The translations under genes were made by a program, and so were the position numbers. 64,000 nucleotides of DNA, from assembly GCF_900169485.1 (NCBI RefSeq), contig NZ_LT821227.1:372001-436000 (forward strand). Reading direction: 5' to 3'. Of the stretch, positions 1 through 10,630 are shown one piece after another; position 1 is the stretch's first letter, and every line of letters begins with the position of its first letter. This stretch comes from Phoenicibacter congonensis. GTDB lineage: Bacteria > Actinomycetota > Coriobacteriia > Coriobacteriales > Eggerthellaceae. The notes below the pieces were generated by a model. That model ran no database searches, had not been told where the DNA came from, and was given only the letters and a program-made list of their open reading frames with translations.

Positions 1-33
1 CAAATTTTCGCGTAGATTTTTAGAATGCTGTTA

Positions 34-80
34 TACTATATATAAAGCATAGTAAACCTGCTATCTACTATATATAGACA
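34..80. promoter_or_regulatory. Two NrdR-type boxes upstream of nrdD
   Basis: Two AT-rich near-palindromes built on ACTATATATA lie at 34-49 and 65-80. The second reads CTACTATATATAGACA. Equivalent positions are 31 bp apart, about three helical turns. Paired boxes of this kind, in phase on the helix, are the known binding pattern of the ribonucleotide reductase repressor NrdR. The gene just downstream is nrdD, which fits. This is a motif call; nrdR itself is not in the window. Confidence 0.72.
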
Positions 81-141
81 TTTTTCAACAATTCTGCTGT
101 TGAAAAACTGTTGAAAAAATAACAACCCCCACAGTAGGGGG
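81..141 (+). other. nrdD leader hairpins
   Basis: A perfect 10-bp inverted repeat (TTTTTCAACA at 81-90, TGTTGAAAAA at 98-107) is followed at once by a second copy of its right arm at 109-118. The left arm could therefore pair with either copy. A further CCCCC/GGGGG hairpin lies at 126-141. No long T run follows, so these are not ordinary terminators of the + strand. They may structure the nrdD leader mRNA or end a transcript arriving from the left. Confidence 0.45.
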
Positions 142-185
142 CATTTGAACAAAATCGAATCTTGTGGAATTAGAAGGAGAGGATA

Positions 186-2585
186 ATGTCGCCACAAAAC
201 ACGGAATTGTACGAAAAACTTGTACAAAACACTACTCTAAACGTCCCAACAACAATTAAAAAGCGTGATGGCCGTGTGGTGGATTTTGATCTCGAGAAAA
301 TCGTTGACGCCGTTGAAAAGGCTTTTTTGGCTTCTGGAGCAATGCAAAATCGTCAAGTTTCTCGCGATGTTGCAAATTTAGTTCTTGCAAAGATTATCGG
401 TGGTGCCGTTGAGGGCATTCCTACGGTTGAGGGAATACAGGACCTTGTTGAAGAAGCGTTGATTGAGAGCGGTTTTTCTCAGACAGCAAAAGCCTACATT
501 CTTTATCGTGCGCAACGTAGTCGCGTTCGTGATGTCAATTCTCGTCTCATGCAGACCTTGAAAGATATCACTTTCACCAAGGCTACTGACAGTGATATGA
601 AGCGCGAAAATGCAAACATTGATGCAGACACTGCAATGGGCACAATGTTGAAATATGGTTCAGAAGCGTCAAAGCAATTCTATGAGATGTGTGTAATCGA
701 TCCTGAATTTGCTAAGGCTCATCGTGAGGGAGATATTCACATCCACGATATGGATTTTTATACACTCACAACAACTTGCGCGCAAATAGAACTCCGAAAG
801 CTCTTTCGCGGAGGTTTTTGCACAGGGCATGGTGTTCTTCGTGAACCAAATGACATTGCGAGCTATTGCGCCCTTGCTTGCATTGCAATCCAATCAAACC
901 AAAATGACCAGCATGGTGGGCAATCGATTTGTGACTTTGATTATGGTCTGGCCGAGGGTGTGAGAAAGACCTATCGTCGACTCTATAAAAAGCATTTAGC
1001 AGAAGCGCTTGATCTTCTGACCGACATGGATGACGAGCGTGGATTTGTTCAGTCATTGCTTGACAAATGCGAGGAAGATACAGGAAAAATTGCAAGCCTT
1101 GCAATGGATGAAGAATTTGTTTCTGCTGTTCACAAAGGGCTTGTTGATGGAGGAGTTTCAGAGGATGTTTCACAAAAAGCAATGGCCTATGCTGTGAAAA
1201 ATGCTACGCGCGACACCGATCGCACGACGTTCCAGGGCATGGAAGCACTTGTGCATAATTTGAACACAATGCATTCTCGTGCAGGCGCACAAACTCCGTT
1301 TTCTTCTGTTAACTACGGCATGGATACAAGCCCTGAGGGACGCATGGTAATTAAAAACATGCTGCTTGCAACTGAAGAAGGACTTGGACACGGTGAGACA
1401 CCAATCTTCCCTGTGCAAATTTTCCGCGTAAAAGAAGGTGTCAACTACAACGAGGGTGATCCTAACTATGATTTGTTCAAACTAGCTATGCGTTGCAGTG
1501 CAAAGCGTTTGTTCCCTAACTTTAGCTTCCTGGATGCCCCTTTCAATCTGCAATATTACAAAGGAACCCCAGAAACTGAGATTGCCTACATGGGTTGCAG
1601 AACACGTGTAATGGGAAACGTGTTTGACAGGTCACGAGAAATCACGCCAGGCAGAGGAAACCTAAGCTTTACTTCTATCAATCTTCCTCGTCTTGGCATT
1701 CGAGCAAAGGGTGACATTGATTTGTTTTTTGATTTGCTTGATCAAAAGCTTGATCTTGTGCGACGTCAGCTTGATGAGCGTTTCGAAATCCAATGCAGAA
1801 AGCACGTTTACAACATGCCTTTCTTAATGGGGCAGGGTGTCTGGATTGATTCTGAGAATTTGAAACCTGAAGACGAAGTCCGTGAAGTGTTAAAGCATGG
1901 CACTTTAAGCATTGGTTTCATTGGCTTGGCGGAATGCTTGAAGGCGCTTGTTGGCAAGCATCATGGTGAGAGTGAGGAGTCCCAAAAGCTCGGACTTGAA
2001 ATTGTCGGACACATGCGCTCCTATGTTGACAAAGTTTCGCAGGAGAAAGGTCTCAACTACACACTGCTTGCAACACCTGCAGAGGGGCTTTCCGGTCGCT
2101 TTGTGAGAATGGACCGAGCTCGTTTTGGTAGCATCGAGGGAATTACTGACCGTGATTTCTACACAAACAGTTTCCATGTGCCTGTCTACTATGACATCAA
2201 TGCGTTTAGAAAGATTGACATTGAAGCGCCTTATCACGCTCTCACCAATGCAGGTCACATTTCATACATTGAACTTGACGGCGACCCAACCGAGAATCTA
2301 GATGCTTTTGAAGCCGTGATCCGTCACATGAAAGACAGCGGAATTGGTTATGGTTCTGTGAACCATCCCGTCGACCGAGACCCTGTGTGTGGATATAACG
2401 GAATCATAAATGATGTTTGCCCTAAATGCGGACGTCACGAGGGCGATGGCAATGAGAATTTTGAAAGAATTCGTCGCATCACAGGCTATCTTGTTGGAAC
2501 GCTTGATCGCTTTAACGATGGCAAGCGCGCAGAAGAAGCTGCTCGAGTAAAACACAGCATTCCTGGATATCACACTGCTGACTAG
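186..2585 (+). CDS. nrdD: Anaerobic ribonucleoside-triphosphate reductase (class III)
   Basis: A 799-residue glycyl-radical enzyme that reduces ribonucleoside triphosphates to deoxyribonucleotides without oxygen. An ATP-cone allosteric domain occupies roughly residues 20-110, starting with the typical IKKRDGRVVDFD. The C terminus carries a zinc-type cysteine cluster (C735, C745, C748) and then RRITGYLVG, where Gly767 should carry the radical. Length is normal for the family. The start ATG has AAGGAGAGG a few bases upstream. It sits behind two NrdR-type boxes and ends at a strong terminator. The activase gene nrdG does not follow it, so the activating radical-SAM protein must be encoded elsewhere. 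Confidence 0.96.
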   Translation: MSPQNTELYEKLVQNTTLNVPTTIKKRDGRVVDFDLEKIVDAVEKAFLASGAMQNRQVSRDVANLVLAKIIGGAVEGIPTVEGIQDLVEEALIESGFSQTAKAYILYRAQRSRVRDVNSRLMQTLKDITFTKATDSDMKRENANIDADTAMGTMLKYGSEASKQFYEMCVIDPEFAKAHREGDIHIHDMDFYTLTTTCAQIELRKLFRGGFCTGHGVLREPNDIASYCALACIAIQSNQNDQHGGQSICDFDYGLAEGVRKTYRRLYKKHLAEALDLLTDMDDERGFVQSLLDKCEEDTGKIASLAMDEEFVSAVHKGLVDGGVSEDVSQKAMAYAVKNATRDTDRTTFQGMEALVHNLNTMHSRAGAQTPFSSVNYGMDTSPEGRMVIKNMLLATEEGLGHGETPIFPVQIFRVKEGVNYNEGDPNYDLFKLAMRCSAKRLFPNFSFLDAPFNLQYYKGTPETEIAYMGCRTRVMGNVFDRSREITPGRGNLSFTSINLPRLGIRAKGDIDLFFDLLDQKLDLVRRQLDERFEIQCRKHVYNMPFLMGQGVWIDSENLKPEDEVREVLKHGTLSIGFIGLAECLKALVGKHHGESEESQKLGLEIVGHMRSYVDKVSQEKGLNYTLLATPAEGLSGRFVRMDRARFGSIEGITDRDFYTNSFHVPVYYDINAFRKIDIEAPYHALTNAGHISYIELDGDPTENLDAFEAVIRHMKDSGIGYGSVNHPVDRDPVCGYNGIINDVCPKCGRHEGDGNENFERIRRITGYLVGTLDRFNDGKRAEEAARVKHSIPGYHTAD

Positions 2586-2623
2586 TTTAAATATATAAAC
2601 ATAATTTTGTTCTGGTTGACAAA

Positions 2624-2650
2624 GCGACCTCTTTTTGGGGTCGCTTTTCT
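2624..2650 (+). terminator. Rho-independent terminator after nrdD
   Basis: GCGACC and GGGTCGC pair across a short T-rich loop and are followed by TTTTCT. It lies about 40 bp after the nrdD stop and isolates nrdD as a single transcription unit. Confidence 0.8.
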
Positions 2651-2673
2651 CATTTGTTCGCAAGTTTATCTTT

Positions 2674-2884
2674 AAGTCTGACATGAATTGCAAATTTCAT
2701 TTCCATGCAAGACTTGAGTTGTTTTCTCTGAAGTCTGACATCATTTTTAAAAATGTTTTTGTTTTTGAAGTCTGGCATGAATTAGAAATGCAGAAATTTT
2801 CGTTTGAGCAATAAGTCTGACATTAAATTGAACTTAAAGATTAAGTCTGACATGATTTTAAAATTAAAAATTTATGTCAGACTT
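2674..2884. repeat. Array of six 11-bp AAGTCTGACAT repeats
   Basis: AAGTCTGACAT occurs at 2674-2684, 2731-2741, 2768-2778 (one mismatch, AAGTCTGGCAT), 2813-2823 and 2843-2853. An inverted copy, ATGTCAGACTT, lies at 2874-2884. Spacers are AT-rich, 19-46 bp long and not similar to one another. The last direct and the inverted copy could form a hairpin. Related sites occur at 32359 and 32405. The spacers are too uneven and the repeats too short for a CRISPR array. Function is unknown; a protein-binding array or a small dispersed repeat family are both possible. Confidence 0.7.
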
Positions 2885-2920
2885 AAATTGTTGGGTTGAT
2901 TTTTCTGTAGGTTGAGAGCT

Positions 2921-3805
2921 CTAGGGAAACAGAAGTGAGGCTACAAAGCCGCATGCAATTCCGATGACTAAAAGTGTAGCAACGATTGAAAGGTTGCGTT
3001 TTGGTTCTTGATTTGTGCGGAACAAAACAATCAAGCCGATGCCTGCGGAAACAAGAAGCCCCGAGAGCATCGCCCCTGTGCTAAGCAGTCCTTCCGTCCA
3101 AAGATCGGCAATTGCAACGCTCGCTGCACAGTTTGGAATGAGCCCAACAATTGCACTCAGCACTATTGAGAAAGAGTCATTGGCTTTCAGGAAATTCCCA
3201 ATCGAGTCTTCTCCAGCGAATTGAATTAGGAATCCAAGGATTAAGTTAATGATAAAAACAAAAATCGTGACTTGGATTGTGTGAATTAGGGCATAAAAGA
3301 GAATGGAACGAAACCCTGTGTCGGACCCGCAACAGCATTCATCACAGCTACATTCTTCCTGTTCACAGAGTTCATGAATCTTAAAGGCAGTTGAATTTGT
3401 GTGTCTAAAGTGGAGCACTGCATCAATAATAAATCCTGCTACCATTCCGATTGCGAACTTCGTTCCAAGCAAGGTCAGAATTTGTTCGACAGGAACTGCC
3501 TTTGCTATGAAAATTGGCAGCATTTCGTCGGAAGTTGCGAGGAAAACGGCAATCAGGGTCCCTCTTGTGATTACTCTGCCAGCATAAAGTGTCGCTGCCG
3601 CAGCAGAAAACCCGCACTGCGGCAACAATCCTAAAAATGCACCAATTGCAGGGCCAAGTTTTCCCGCATTCATAACTCTGTTTGTGGCTGAGTCGCTCGT
3701 TTTAATTTCAAGCCATTCCATTGCCACATACGTTATGTAGAGAAACGGGATTAGATAACCTGTGTCTTTAAGAGCATCGAATAAAACGTCTAGTATTAAA
3801 TCCAT
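2921..3805 (-). CDS. Putative heavy-metal/arsenic exporter, ArsP_2-like permease
   Basis: A 294-residue polytopic membrane protein resembling the putative 10-TM heavy-metal exporter family (ArsP_2). It is built from two similar halves. The first has LLPQCGFSAA near residue 60 and the second has GLIPNCAASVA, each with a conserved Cys in a membrane helix. Between the halves is a cytosolic-looking loop with seven cysteines (C147-C159, CEQEECSCDECCC), a likely metal-binding site. It lies 17 bp downstream of the lipoprotein gene on the same strand, so they are probably cotranscribed. The substrate cannot be read from sequence; the exporter direction is the family prediction. Confidence 0.75.
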   Translation of the reverse strand: MDLILDVLFDALKDTGYLIPFLYITYVAMEWLEIKTSDSATNRVMNAGKLGPAIGAFLGLLPQCGFSAAAATLYAGRVITRGTLIAVFLATSDEMLPIFIAKAVPVEQILTLLGTKFAIGMVAGFIIDAVLHFRHTNSTAFKIHELCEQEECSCDECCCGSDTGFRSILFYALIHTIQVTIFVFIINLILGFLIQFAGEDSIGNFLKANDSFSIVLSAIVGLIPNCAASVAIADLWTEGLLSTGAMLSGLLVSAGIGLIVLFRTNQEPKRNLSIVATLLVIGIACGFVASLLFP

Positions 3806-3822
3806 AGATTCCAGCTAGTTTG

Positions 3823-4398
3823 CTAGCTCATCAGGCAATTGTAGAGCTCGTTAGTTGCACTCTCTTCATCTAATGTCCACGTGTTGCCGCTCTTTGTGAA
3901 TGTGAACGTTGCATCTTGAGTTTTTGGTGCGGAGTTTTCAATTTTCTGAATGAGCTTTTGGCCTGCAGCTTTGTAGTCATCGTCGCTAATTGAAGCTTTG
4001 CTAGACAGTTCGTTGATTGTTTCTTTTTGCCATTCTCCTAATGCATCCATGATTGACTTGTTGGTGATTGAAACTTCAGCATCGGCAGTGTCTCCGTCAA
4101 TCTTGACGTCTTTAATTGAATAATCAAAATCTGAGAGCCAAGTTGTAATAATGGCGTTGCCATCGATGCCCAATTGATCAAGGCCATTGCCAACTGAAGA
4201 ATTAAAGCTGTCAACAAGCTCGTTCCACTCGTCTCCGTTTTTGTCTTTAATTTGGTCAAGCTCCTGCGAAATGCATTCTTTAATGACAGTTGAGTCATCT
4301 TTACCTCCGCAAGCTGTTAGCGATGCTGTCATCAAAGTTGCGATTGCGATGGCAAGCAGTGCAGTCAATGCTCTCTTGAAATGTGTTTTGTTCTCCAT
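3823..4398 (-). CDS. Secreted lipoprotein of unknown function
   Basis: A 191-residue protein with a clear lipoprotein signal: KR at 8-9, a hydrophobic stretch, then LTAC with the lipidated Cys at residue 30, followed by GGKDD. The mature part is polar and acidic. It looks like small extracellular lipoproteins with a repeated fold of the DUF5105/DUF4854 sort, but I do not recognise a specific family. It precedes the metal permease gene by 17 bp, so a role linked to that transporter is possible but is inference only. Confidence 0.8.
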   Translation of the reverse strand: MENKTHFKRALTALLAIAIATLMTASLTACGGKDDSTVIKECISQELDQIKDKNGDEWNELVDSFNSSVGNGLDQLGIDGNAIITTWLSDFDYSIKDVKIDGDTADAEVSITNKSIMDALGEWQKETINELSSKASISDDDYKAAGQKLIQKIENSAPKTQDATFTFTKSGNTWTLDEESATNELYNCLMS

Positions 4399-4963
4399 TT
4401 TTGCTACCCTTCAGTCGTAAAAATTGCCAAAAAACCACAGAATAAGAATACCATGCATCATGTTTAAAATAGAACTGCAATCATTTAGCAAAAGCTATTG
4501 TTCTGTTCTAATGTCTTTAAGTTCATTCAAGGAAATCCAATTACAATAGCGATCAACGTTTCTTAAAATATTAGGTGACAACACTTGAAATGTAAATGAA
4601 GCTAGTATGAACTGTATGAATGACTGTATTTGGAGAGGTCCTTTCTTGCTTTTCAAAATGTAGGTTTCACAATTTTTTAAAGGTGAAGATTTCATAGTAA
4701 GTTTTTTCGGAGAAAAATAGGCGAGGATGGGCTTTGTAGCAGTCATTCCTGCAAGTCTTGAGAGTTGATTTTGTTAGTTTTAGCGAGTGGGCTGAGCAGC
4801 ATCCCCTCGTAAACTTAAAAGACCTTTTGGCACACTAAATTGCATTTGAACACATGTCAAAAGTGCGAAATACAACAAGTCTTTCTGTCTTTGTGATTTT
4901 GAAGTTTTGCGCTTTCTAATAGAGAAGCCGAAGCGTGATGGCTAAAGCGATAGGAGATCTTTT
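4399..4963. other. Long intergenic stretch, at most one doubtful small ORF
   Basis: About 560 bp separate the lipoprotein start from the next + strand gene. An 83-codon minus-strand ORF at 4495-4746 is the only candidate gene. It has no recognisable domain and no convincing ribosome-binding site, and its composition is not clearly coding. I treat it as probably non-coding. The divergent promoters of the two flanking genes should lie here. No strong operator or structured RNA was seen. Confidence 0.5.
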
Positions 4964-5992
4964 TTGAAGAAATTGTATATCGTAACAGGTGCTTTGGGCC
5001 ATTTAGGCAGCACAATAATTCGTTATTTACGCGATGTTGATTGCGAAATTCGGGGGCTGATTTTTCCTTGTGATGATGCCACTAACAGTTATCAGACTAC
5101 CTACTACAAGGGGGATGTGACCAAACTTAAGACACTAGAGCCGCTTTTTGCTAACATTTCGGCTTATGAAGTCACGGTAATCCACACAGCGGCGATTATT
5201 AGCATTGGTGAAAAGATTACACCTCATCTTTATGATGTAAATGTTAATGGGACCAAAAACATAATCGATATGTGCGTTAAACATCGAGTTAGGCGTTTGG
5301 TTCATGTTAGCTCGGTCCATGCAATTCCTGAGCTAGAAGATGGGGCGTGCATATCTGAAGTAGATTCCTTTAGCGCCGAAGCAGTTCACGGAGCCTATTC
5401 TAAAACCAAGGCAGAGGCGAGTCAGGCTGTTATGGATGCGGTCAAAGCTGGCCTCGATGCTGTAATTGTTCATCCTTCCGGGATAATTGGTCCATTTGAT
5501 GGCGGCGACAATCATTTAGTTCAGCTCATCAGTATGTACATAACTGGAAAACTGCTAGCAGGAATTTCTGGTGGCTATGATTTTGTAGATGTTCGCGATG
5601 TTGCAAAAGGATGTCTTCTTGCAGCAGACGCAGGTAAAACAGGCCGATGTTATATACTTTCTAACTGCTATTGTTCTGTAAAAGAAATCCTTGAGATGGC
5701 GAGGAGAGTGACTGGTGGCAAAAAGATAGTTTGTTTCCCAATTTTTCTTGCGAAAGTTGCGCTCCCTTTCTTTGAGTTTTTTGCTAAAGTGAGGAAAACT
5801 CGCCCTCTATACACAAGATATGCATTGTACACGCTTTCAAGTAACGGGAATTTTTCTCATGAACGAGCGTCTCAAGAGTTGGGATATTCCCCTAGGGATT
5901 TAAAATCTACTGTTCGAGACACAGTTTTCTGGCTTGAAGGTGCGCAAGTGCGACTTGATAAAATGGATGAAACTAACGCTGGGAATAATTGA
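4964..5992 (+). CDS. NAD(P)-dependent epimerase/dehydratase (extended SDR)
   Basis: A 342-residue Rossmann-fold protein of the extended short-chain dehydrogenase family, closest in style to 3-beta-hydroxysteroid dehydrogenase/dihydroflavonol reductase members. The N terminus has the nucleotide-binding motif TGALGHLG at about residues 8-15. The catalytic pair is in GAYSKTKAE (YxxxK), with the preceding VHVSSVHA supplying the Ser. The start is TTG with AGGAG eight bases upstream; no in-frame ATG fits better. It stands alone between two long intergenic stretches, so context gives no substrate. Confidence 0.85.
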   Translation: MKKLYIVTGALGHLGSTIIRYLRDVDCEIRGLIFPCDDATNSYQTTYYKGDVTKLKTLEPLFANISAYEVTVIHTAAIISIGEKITPHLYDVNVNGTKNIIDMCVKHRVRRLVHVSSVHAIPELEDGACISEVDSFSAEAVHGAYSKTKAEASQAVMDAVKAGLDAVIVHPSGIIGPFDGGDNHLVQLISMYITGKLLAGISGGYDFVDVRDVAKGCLLAADAGKTGRCYILSNCYCSVKEILEMARRVTGGKKIVCFPIFLAKVALPFFEFFAKVRKTRPLYTRYALYTLSSNGNFSHERASQELGYSPRDLKSTVRDTVFWLEGAQVRLDKMDETNAGNN

Positions 5993-6142
5993 TAGGAATG
6001 TAATCCTTTTGTTTGAGTCATTTGGCCTGACTTATTGTTAAGAAACGAGAATATCGACGAATAATCGTGATTATGTCGTTAATCAGACCGAAAAAGTTGT
6101 TTTAGTGTTGGTTAGTTTGGTTCGAGAAAGGTTTTGGAGATT

Positions 6143-6979
6143 ATGAAGTGGAATATTGTTACTGACTCGAGTTGCGATCTTTTCCCTAAAAGCCACCCCG
6201 AATGCGACGCTGAGAGAACAAGTGTTCCTTTTGTTATCTCAGTTGGAAGTAAAGAATTTGTCGATGATGAAAGCATAGATATTCCTGAGCTTCTTGATGC
6301 GATGGAGAAAGAAGAAACGGCAAGCTTCACTTCATGCCCTGCACCAGGCACTTGGTTTGATCAGTTTGAAAAGGCAGAGAACTCTATTGCCATCACTATC
6401 TCATCGCAACTTTCTGGAAGCATGAACAGCGCGCTTGCGGCGAAAAAACATGCATTAGAGGAGCATCCTAACAAAAACATTGCTGTTCTGGATTCTTGTT
6501 CGACCGGTCCTGAACTGGTTTTATGCGTTAAAGAAATCGAGTATATGATTCGCAAAGGCCTTGATTTTGATGCTATTGTCACTAACGCTGTTGAATTCTT
6601 GAAAAAAAAGAAAGTTGTTTTTGCTCTTTCTTCTTTTGACAACCTCATTAAAAACGGGCGAATGGGTAAAGTTACAGGTCTCATTGCTAAAGCGCTTGGC
6701 ATGTGGGGCATTGGCATCGGAAGTGATGAAGGAAAAATAGTCTTTGAGGCAAAGGCAAGAGGTGCGAAAAAAGCTCTTCTTGTTATTCTCCATGACATGA
6801 AAAAGAGAGGTTTTTCAGGCGGAAAAGTTGCTATTAGCCATTGTGACAATCTAGCCCTTGCACAAACTCTCAAAGAAAAAATTCTAGAAACATGGAAAGA
6901 CGCTCAGATAGAAATTCTTCCCACAAGAGGTCTTTGTAGCTACTATGCAGAACGCGGCGGTTTAATCGTTAGCTATTAG
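6143..6979 (+). CDS. DegV family protein (fatty-acid binding)
   Basis: A 278-residue DegV/FakB-type protein. Family members bind a fatty acid and present it to the kinase FakA for phosphorylation before membrane lipid synthesis. The N terminus WNIVTDSSCDL, the central FTSCPAPGTW, and the later NLIKNGRMGKVTG motif are characteristic. ATG at 6143 is chosen over the upstream in-frame TTG at 6134 because AAAGG and GGAG fit it better. It is a single gene that converges on groL across a shared terminator. Confidence 0.9.
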   Translation: MKWNIVTDSSCDLFPKSHPECDAERTSVPFVISVGSKEFVDDESIDIPELLDAMEKEETASFTSCPAPGTWFDQFEKAENSIAITISSQLSGSMNSALAAKKHALEEHPNKNIAVLDSCSTGPELVLCVKEIEYMIRKGLDFDAIVTNAVEFLKKKKVVFALSSFDNLIKNGRMGKVTGLIAKALGMWGIGIGSDEGKIVFEAKARGAKKALLVILHDMKKRGFSGGKVAISHCDNLALAQTLKEKILETWKDAQIEILPTRGLCSYYAERGGLIVSY

Positions 6980-7072
6980 TTGCACACAAATGAAATAAAG
7001 AGACAATTAACGATTTACGCCATCATTTGACATATGTGTGTCGTGGGATTATACGCTTGTCTCAATTATTAG

Positions 7073-7104
7073 AAAAGAGGCGCCAATATTGGCGCCTCTT
7101 TTTG
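7073..7104. terminator. Bidirectional terminator between degV-like gene and groL
   Basis: GAGGCGCCAATATTGGCGCCTC is a perfect palindrome, with AAAA before and TTTTT after it. It can end transcription from both strands between these convergent genes. Confidence 0.88.
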
Positions 7105-7171
7105 TAACTCCTAAAAGCAAAGAACTTTTATCAGTCTAAATCAAGTTTAATTTAACCCTTGGAGCTCTCGT

Positions 7172-9108
<1,937 letters not shown>

Positions 9109-9166
9109 AACATCTCCTTTTTGTGCTCCGCACTAATGTATGCGGCTCTCTTATAAAACGTTAAAG

Positions 9167-9206
9167 ATTATATCTTTATTTAGCACTCTTTAGATGAGAG
9201 TGCTAA
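9167..9206 (-). promoter_or_regulatory. CIRCE operator (HrcA site) and -10 box of groS-groL
   Basis: TTAGCACTC, nine bases, GAGTGCTAA at 9180-9206 is a perfect CIRCE element, the binding site of the heat-shock repressor HrcA. On the minus strand a TATAAT -10 hexamer lies at 9167-9172, between CIRCE and the gene, so the operator overlaps the core promoter and early spacer. Confidence 0.95.
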
Positions 9207-9365
9207 ATATACACTCTTCAGCGTATTAGTGCAGGTTACGCACGTCTTTGTGTTCTATAATTTTTTTCACTTTTGTAATGCCAAAAGCATTCTTAAGGAA
9301 AAAGTATCAACTTGAACTAATGGGGTTGTGGTTCAATGAGTGTGTTTTGAAGGGAGGTGTCTTCA

Positions 9366-9572
9366 ATGGCTCAAGGCAAAGTGAAGTGGTTTAATGGCGA
9401 AAAAGGCTATGGATTCATTTCTATGGAAGATAGCGATGATTTATTTGTTCATTATTCTGAAATCCAGATGGATGGCTATAAAACTCTAAAAGAAGACCAG
9501 TTGGTAGAATTCGAAATCGTAGACGGCAACGATGGAAAACTACAAGCCGTTAATGTAAAAGTTGTTGAATAA
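9366..9572 (+). CDS. Cold-shock protein (CspA family)
   Basis: A 68-residue single cold-shock domain that binds single-stranded nucleic acid. The RNP1 motif KGYGFI and RNP2 motif DLFVHY are intact. ATG at 9366 is chosen because GGGAGG at 9352-9357 is eight bases upstream; the in-frame GTG at 9357 overlaps that site. A TATAAT at 9256-9261 would give a leader of about 100 nt, as is common for csp genes. It ends at a strong terminator. Confidence 0.95.
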   Translation: MAQGKVKWFNGEKGYGFISMEDSDDLFVHYSEIQMDGYKTLKEDQLVEFEIVDGNDGKLQAVNVKVVE

Positions 9573-9599
9573 AACAACGCAAAAATCTGCTTTATTCTG

Positions 9600-9624
9600 C
9601 GAGGGTTCTGCGCCCTCGTTTTTA
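9600..9624 (+). terminator. Terminator after cold-shock gene
   Basis: CGAGGG and CCCTCG pair around a seven-base loop and are followed by TTTTTA. Confidence 0.82.
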
Positions 9625-9637
9625 TTTGTTCTGGACA

Positions 9638-10438
9638 TTAGTTTGCGTGGGTTTTTAGCCAGCTAAACACACGTTCGTGATAGCTTAAATCTTCCTCATA
9701 TAGACCATGTCCAAGCTTTTCATACATTACAGTGTCACATTTCAGAGCTAGCGACATTTCAATGCTTGCTTCTCCAGACACAACTTTGTCATTCCATCCA
9801 CCATTTATTAGCACAGGGCATTTTATTTCACTTAATCTATTGAATGTGTTGTGAGATGTGCAAGCTTTCGCCATGATTTTATATTGGTCAGCAGGCCTTC
9901 TTGCATTTTGTGGCGGCAACTCTATCTCGTCATCTTTGTGAATATCAAGCCATTTGTTTGAATAGGAGTCATTTTGCATGCGCTGTAGGGCATCATAAGG
10001 TTTACCTTCTTCAATTTCGTTAGCCCACACAAGCGTTTGTTTAATCATGTCGTTAGGTTTAGACAATGTGACAGTCAATACGAGCGCTTTTACAATTTCT
10101 GGGTGATTGATGGCTAGCCATTGTCCAATCATTCCGCCTTGAGAAAAGCCTTGCACAAACACTTCTTTTAGCCCCAAGGCACATATGAAATCAAACACGT
10201 CTTCTGCCATTTGTTCTGTTGTGTAGCCATAGGGTAAGTCCGGCTTTCGCTCTGGGTAAAAGCAAGTGAATTCATCAGCATAAACTTCAGAAAATTTCTT
10301 TCTGCGCTCCACTTGAGCAGGAATCATGATGTATGAAAGGCCAGGAATCATGATGAGGTTTTTGTTGCCGTGCCCCCATTTAATAAAGTCGATGTCGTAG
10401 TCTTTGATGTGTATTTTATTTAGTCCGTTTTGAACCAT
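9638..10438 (-). CDS. Alpha/beta-hydrolase
   Basis: A 266-residue alpha/beta-hydrolase fold protein. The nucleophile elbow is GFSQGG at about residues 98-103, with the oxyanion-hole region at NLIMIPGLSY. A late Asp (GGWNDKVV) and His (LGHGLYEE) complete a plausible triad. There is no signal peptide, so it is cytoplasmic. The start ATG has AAGGAAG upstream on the minus strand. It could be an esterase, lipase or peptidase-like enzyme; the substrate is not indicated, and it stands alone. Confidence 0.85.
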   Translation of the reverse strand: MVQNGLNKIHIKDYDIDFIKWGHGNKNLIMIPGLSYIMIPAQVERRKKFSEVYADEFTCFYPERKPDLPYGYTTEQMAEDVFDFICALGLKEVFVQGFSQGGMIGQWLAINHPEIVKALVLTVTLSKPNDMIKQTLVWANEIEEGKPYDALQRMQNDSYSNKWLDIHKDDEIELPPQNARRPADQYKIMAKACTSHNTFNRLSEIKCPVLINGGWNDKVVSGEASIEMSLALKCDTVMYEKLGHGLYEEDLSYHERVFSWLKTHAN

Positions 10439-10630
10439 GGCACTTCCTTGTTAGTTTTAGTTAACACCAGTTTGGCATCCATTGATGAATTTGTTTTCTT
10501 AATTGAATCATAGTTTGAAAAAGATTTTGGTTATTCGGAACTAATTAAAAGATAGATTCCTAGATTGAAAATATATCTTAATCTAGCTCTGGCCTAACCT
10601 GTTTAACCTTCTTGTTATTCGGGTAACATT

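Noticed and set aside
766-1182. Long minus-strand ORF inside nrdD
   Set aside because: It is a shadow of nrdD, with no RBS or recognisable domain. The same applies to other long antisense frames inside groL, grdE, eno and the DUF917 gene.
2674-2884. CRISPR array
   Set aside because: The repeated unit is only 11 bp, spacers vary from 19 to 46 bp, one copy is inverted, and no cas genes are near.
4495-4746. 83-codon minus-strand gene
   Set aside because: No domain, RBS or convincing coding composition; kept only as a doubtful note in the intergenic entry.
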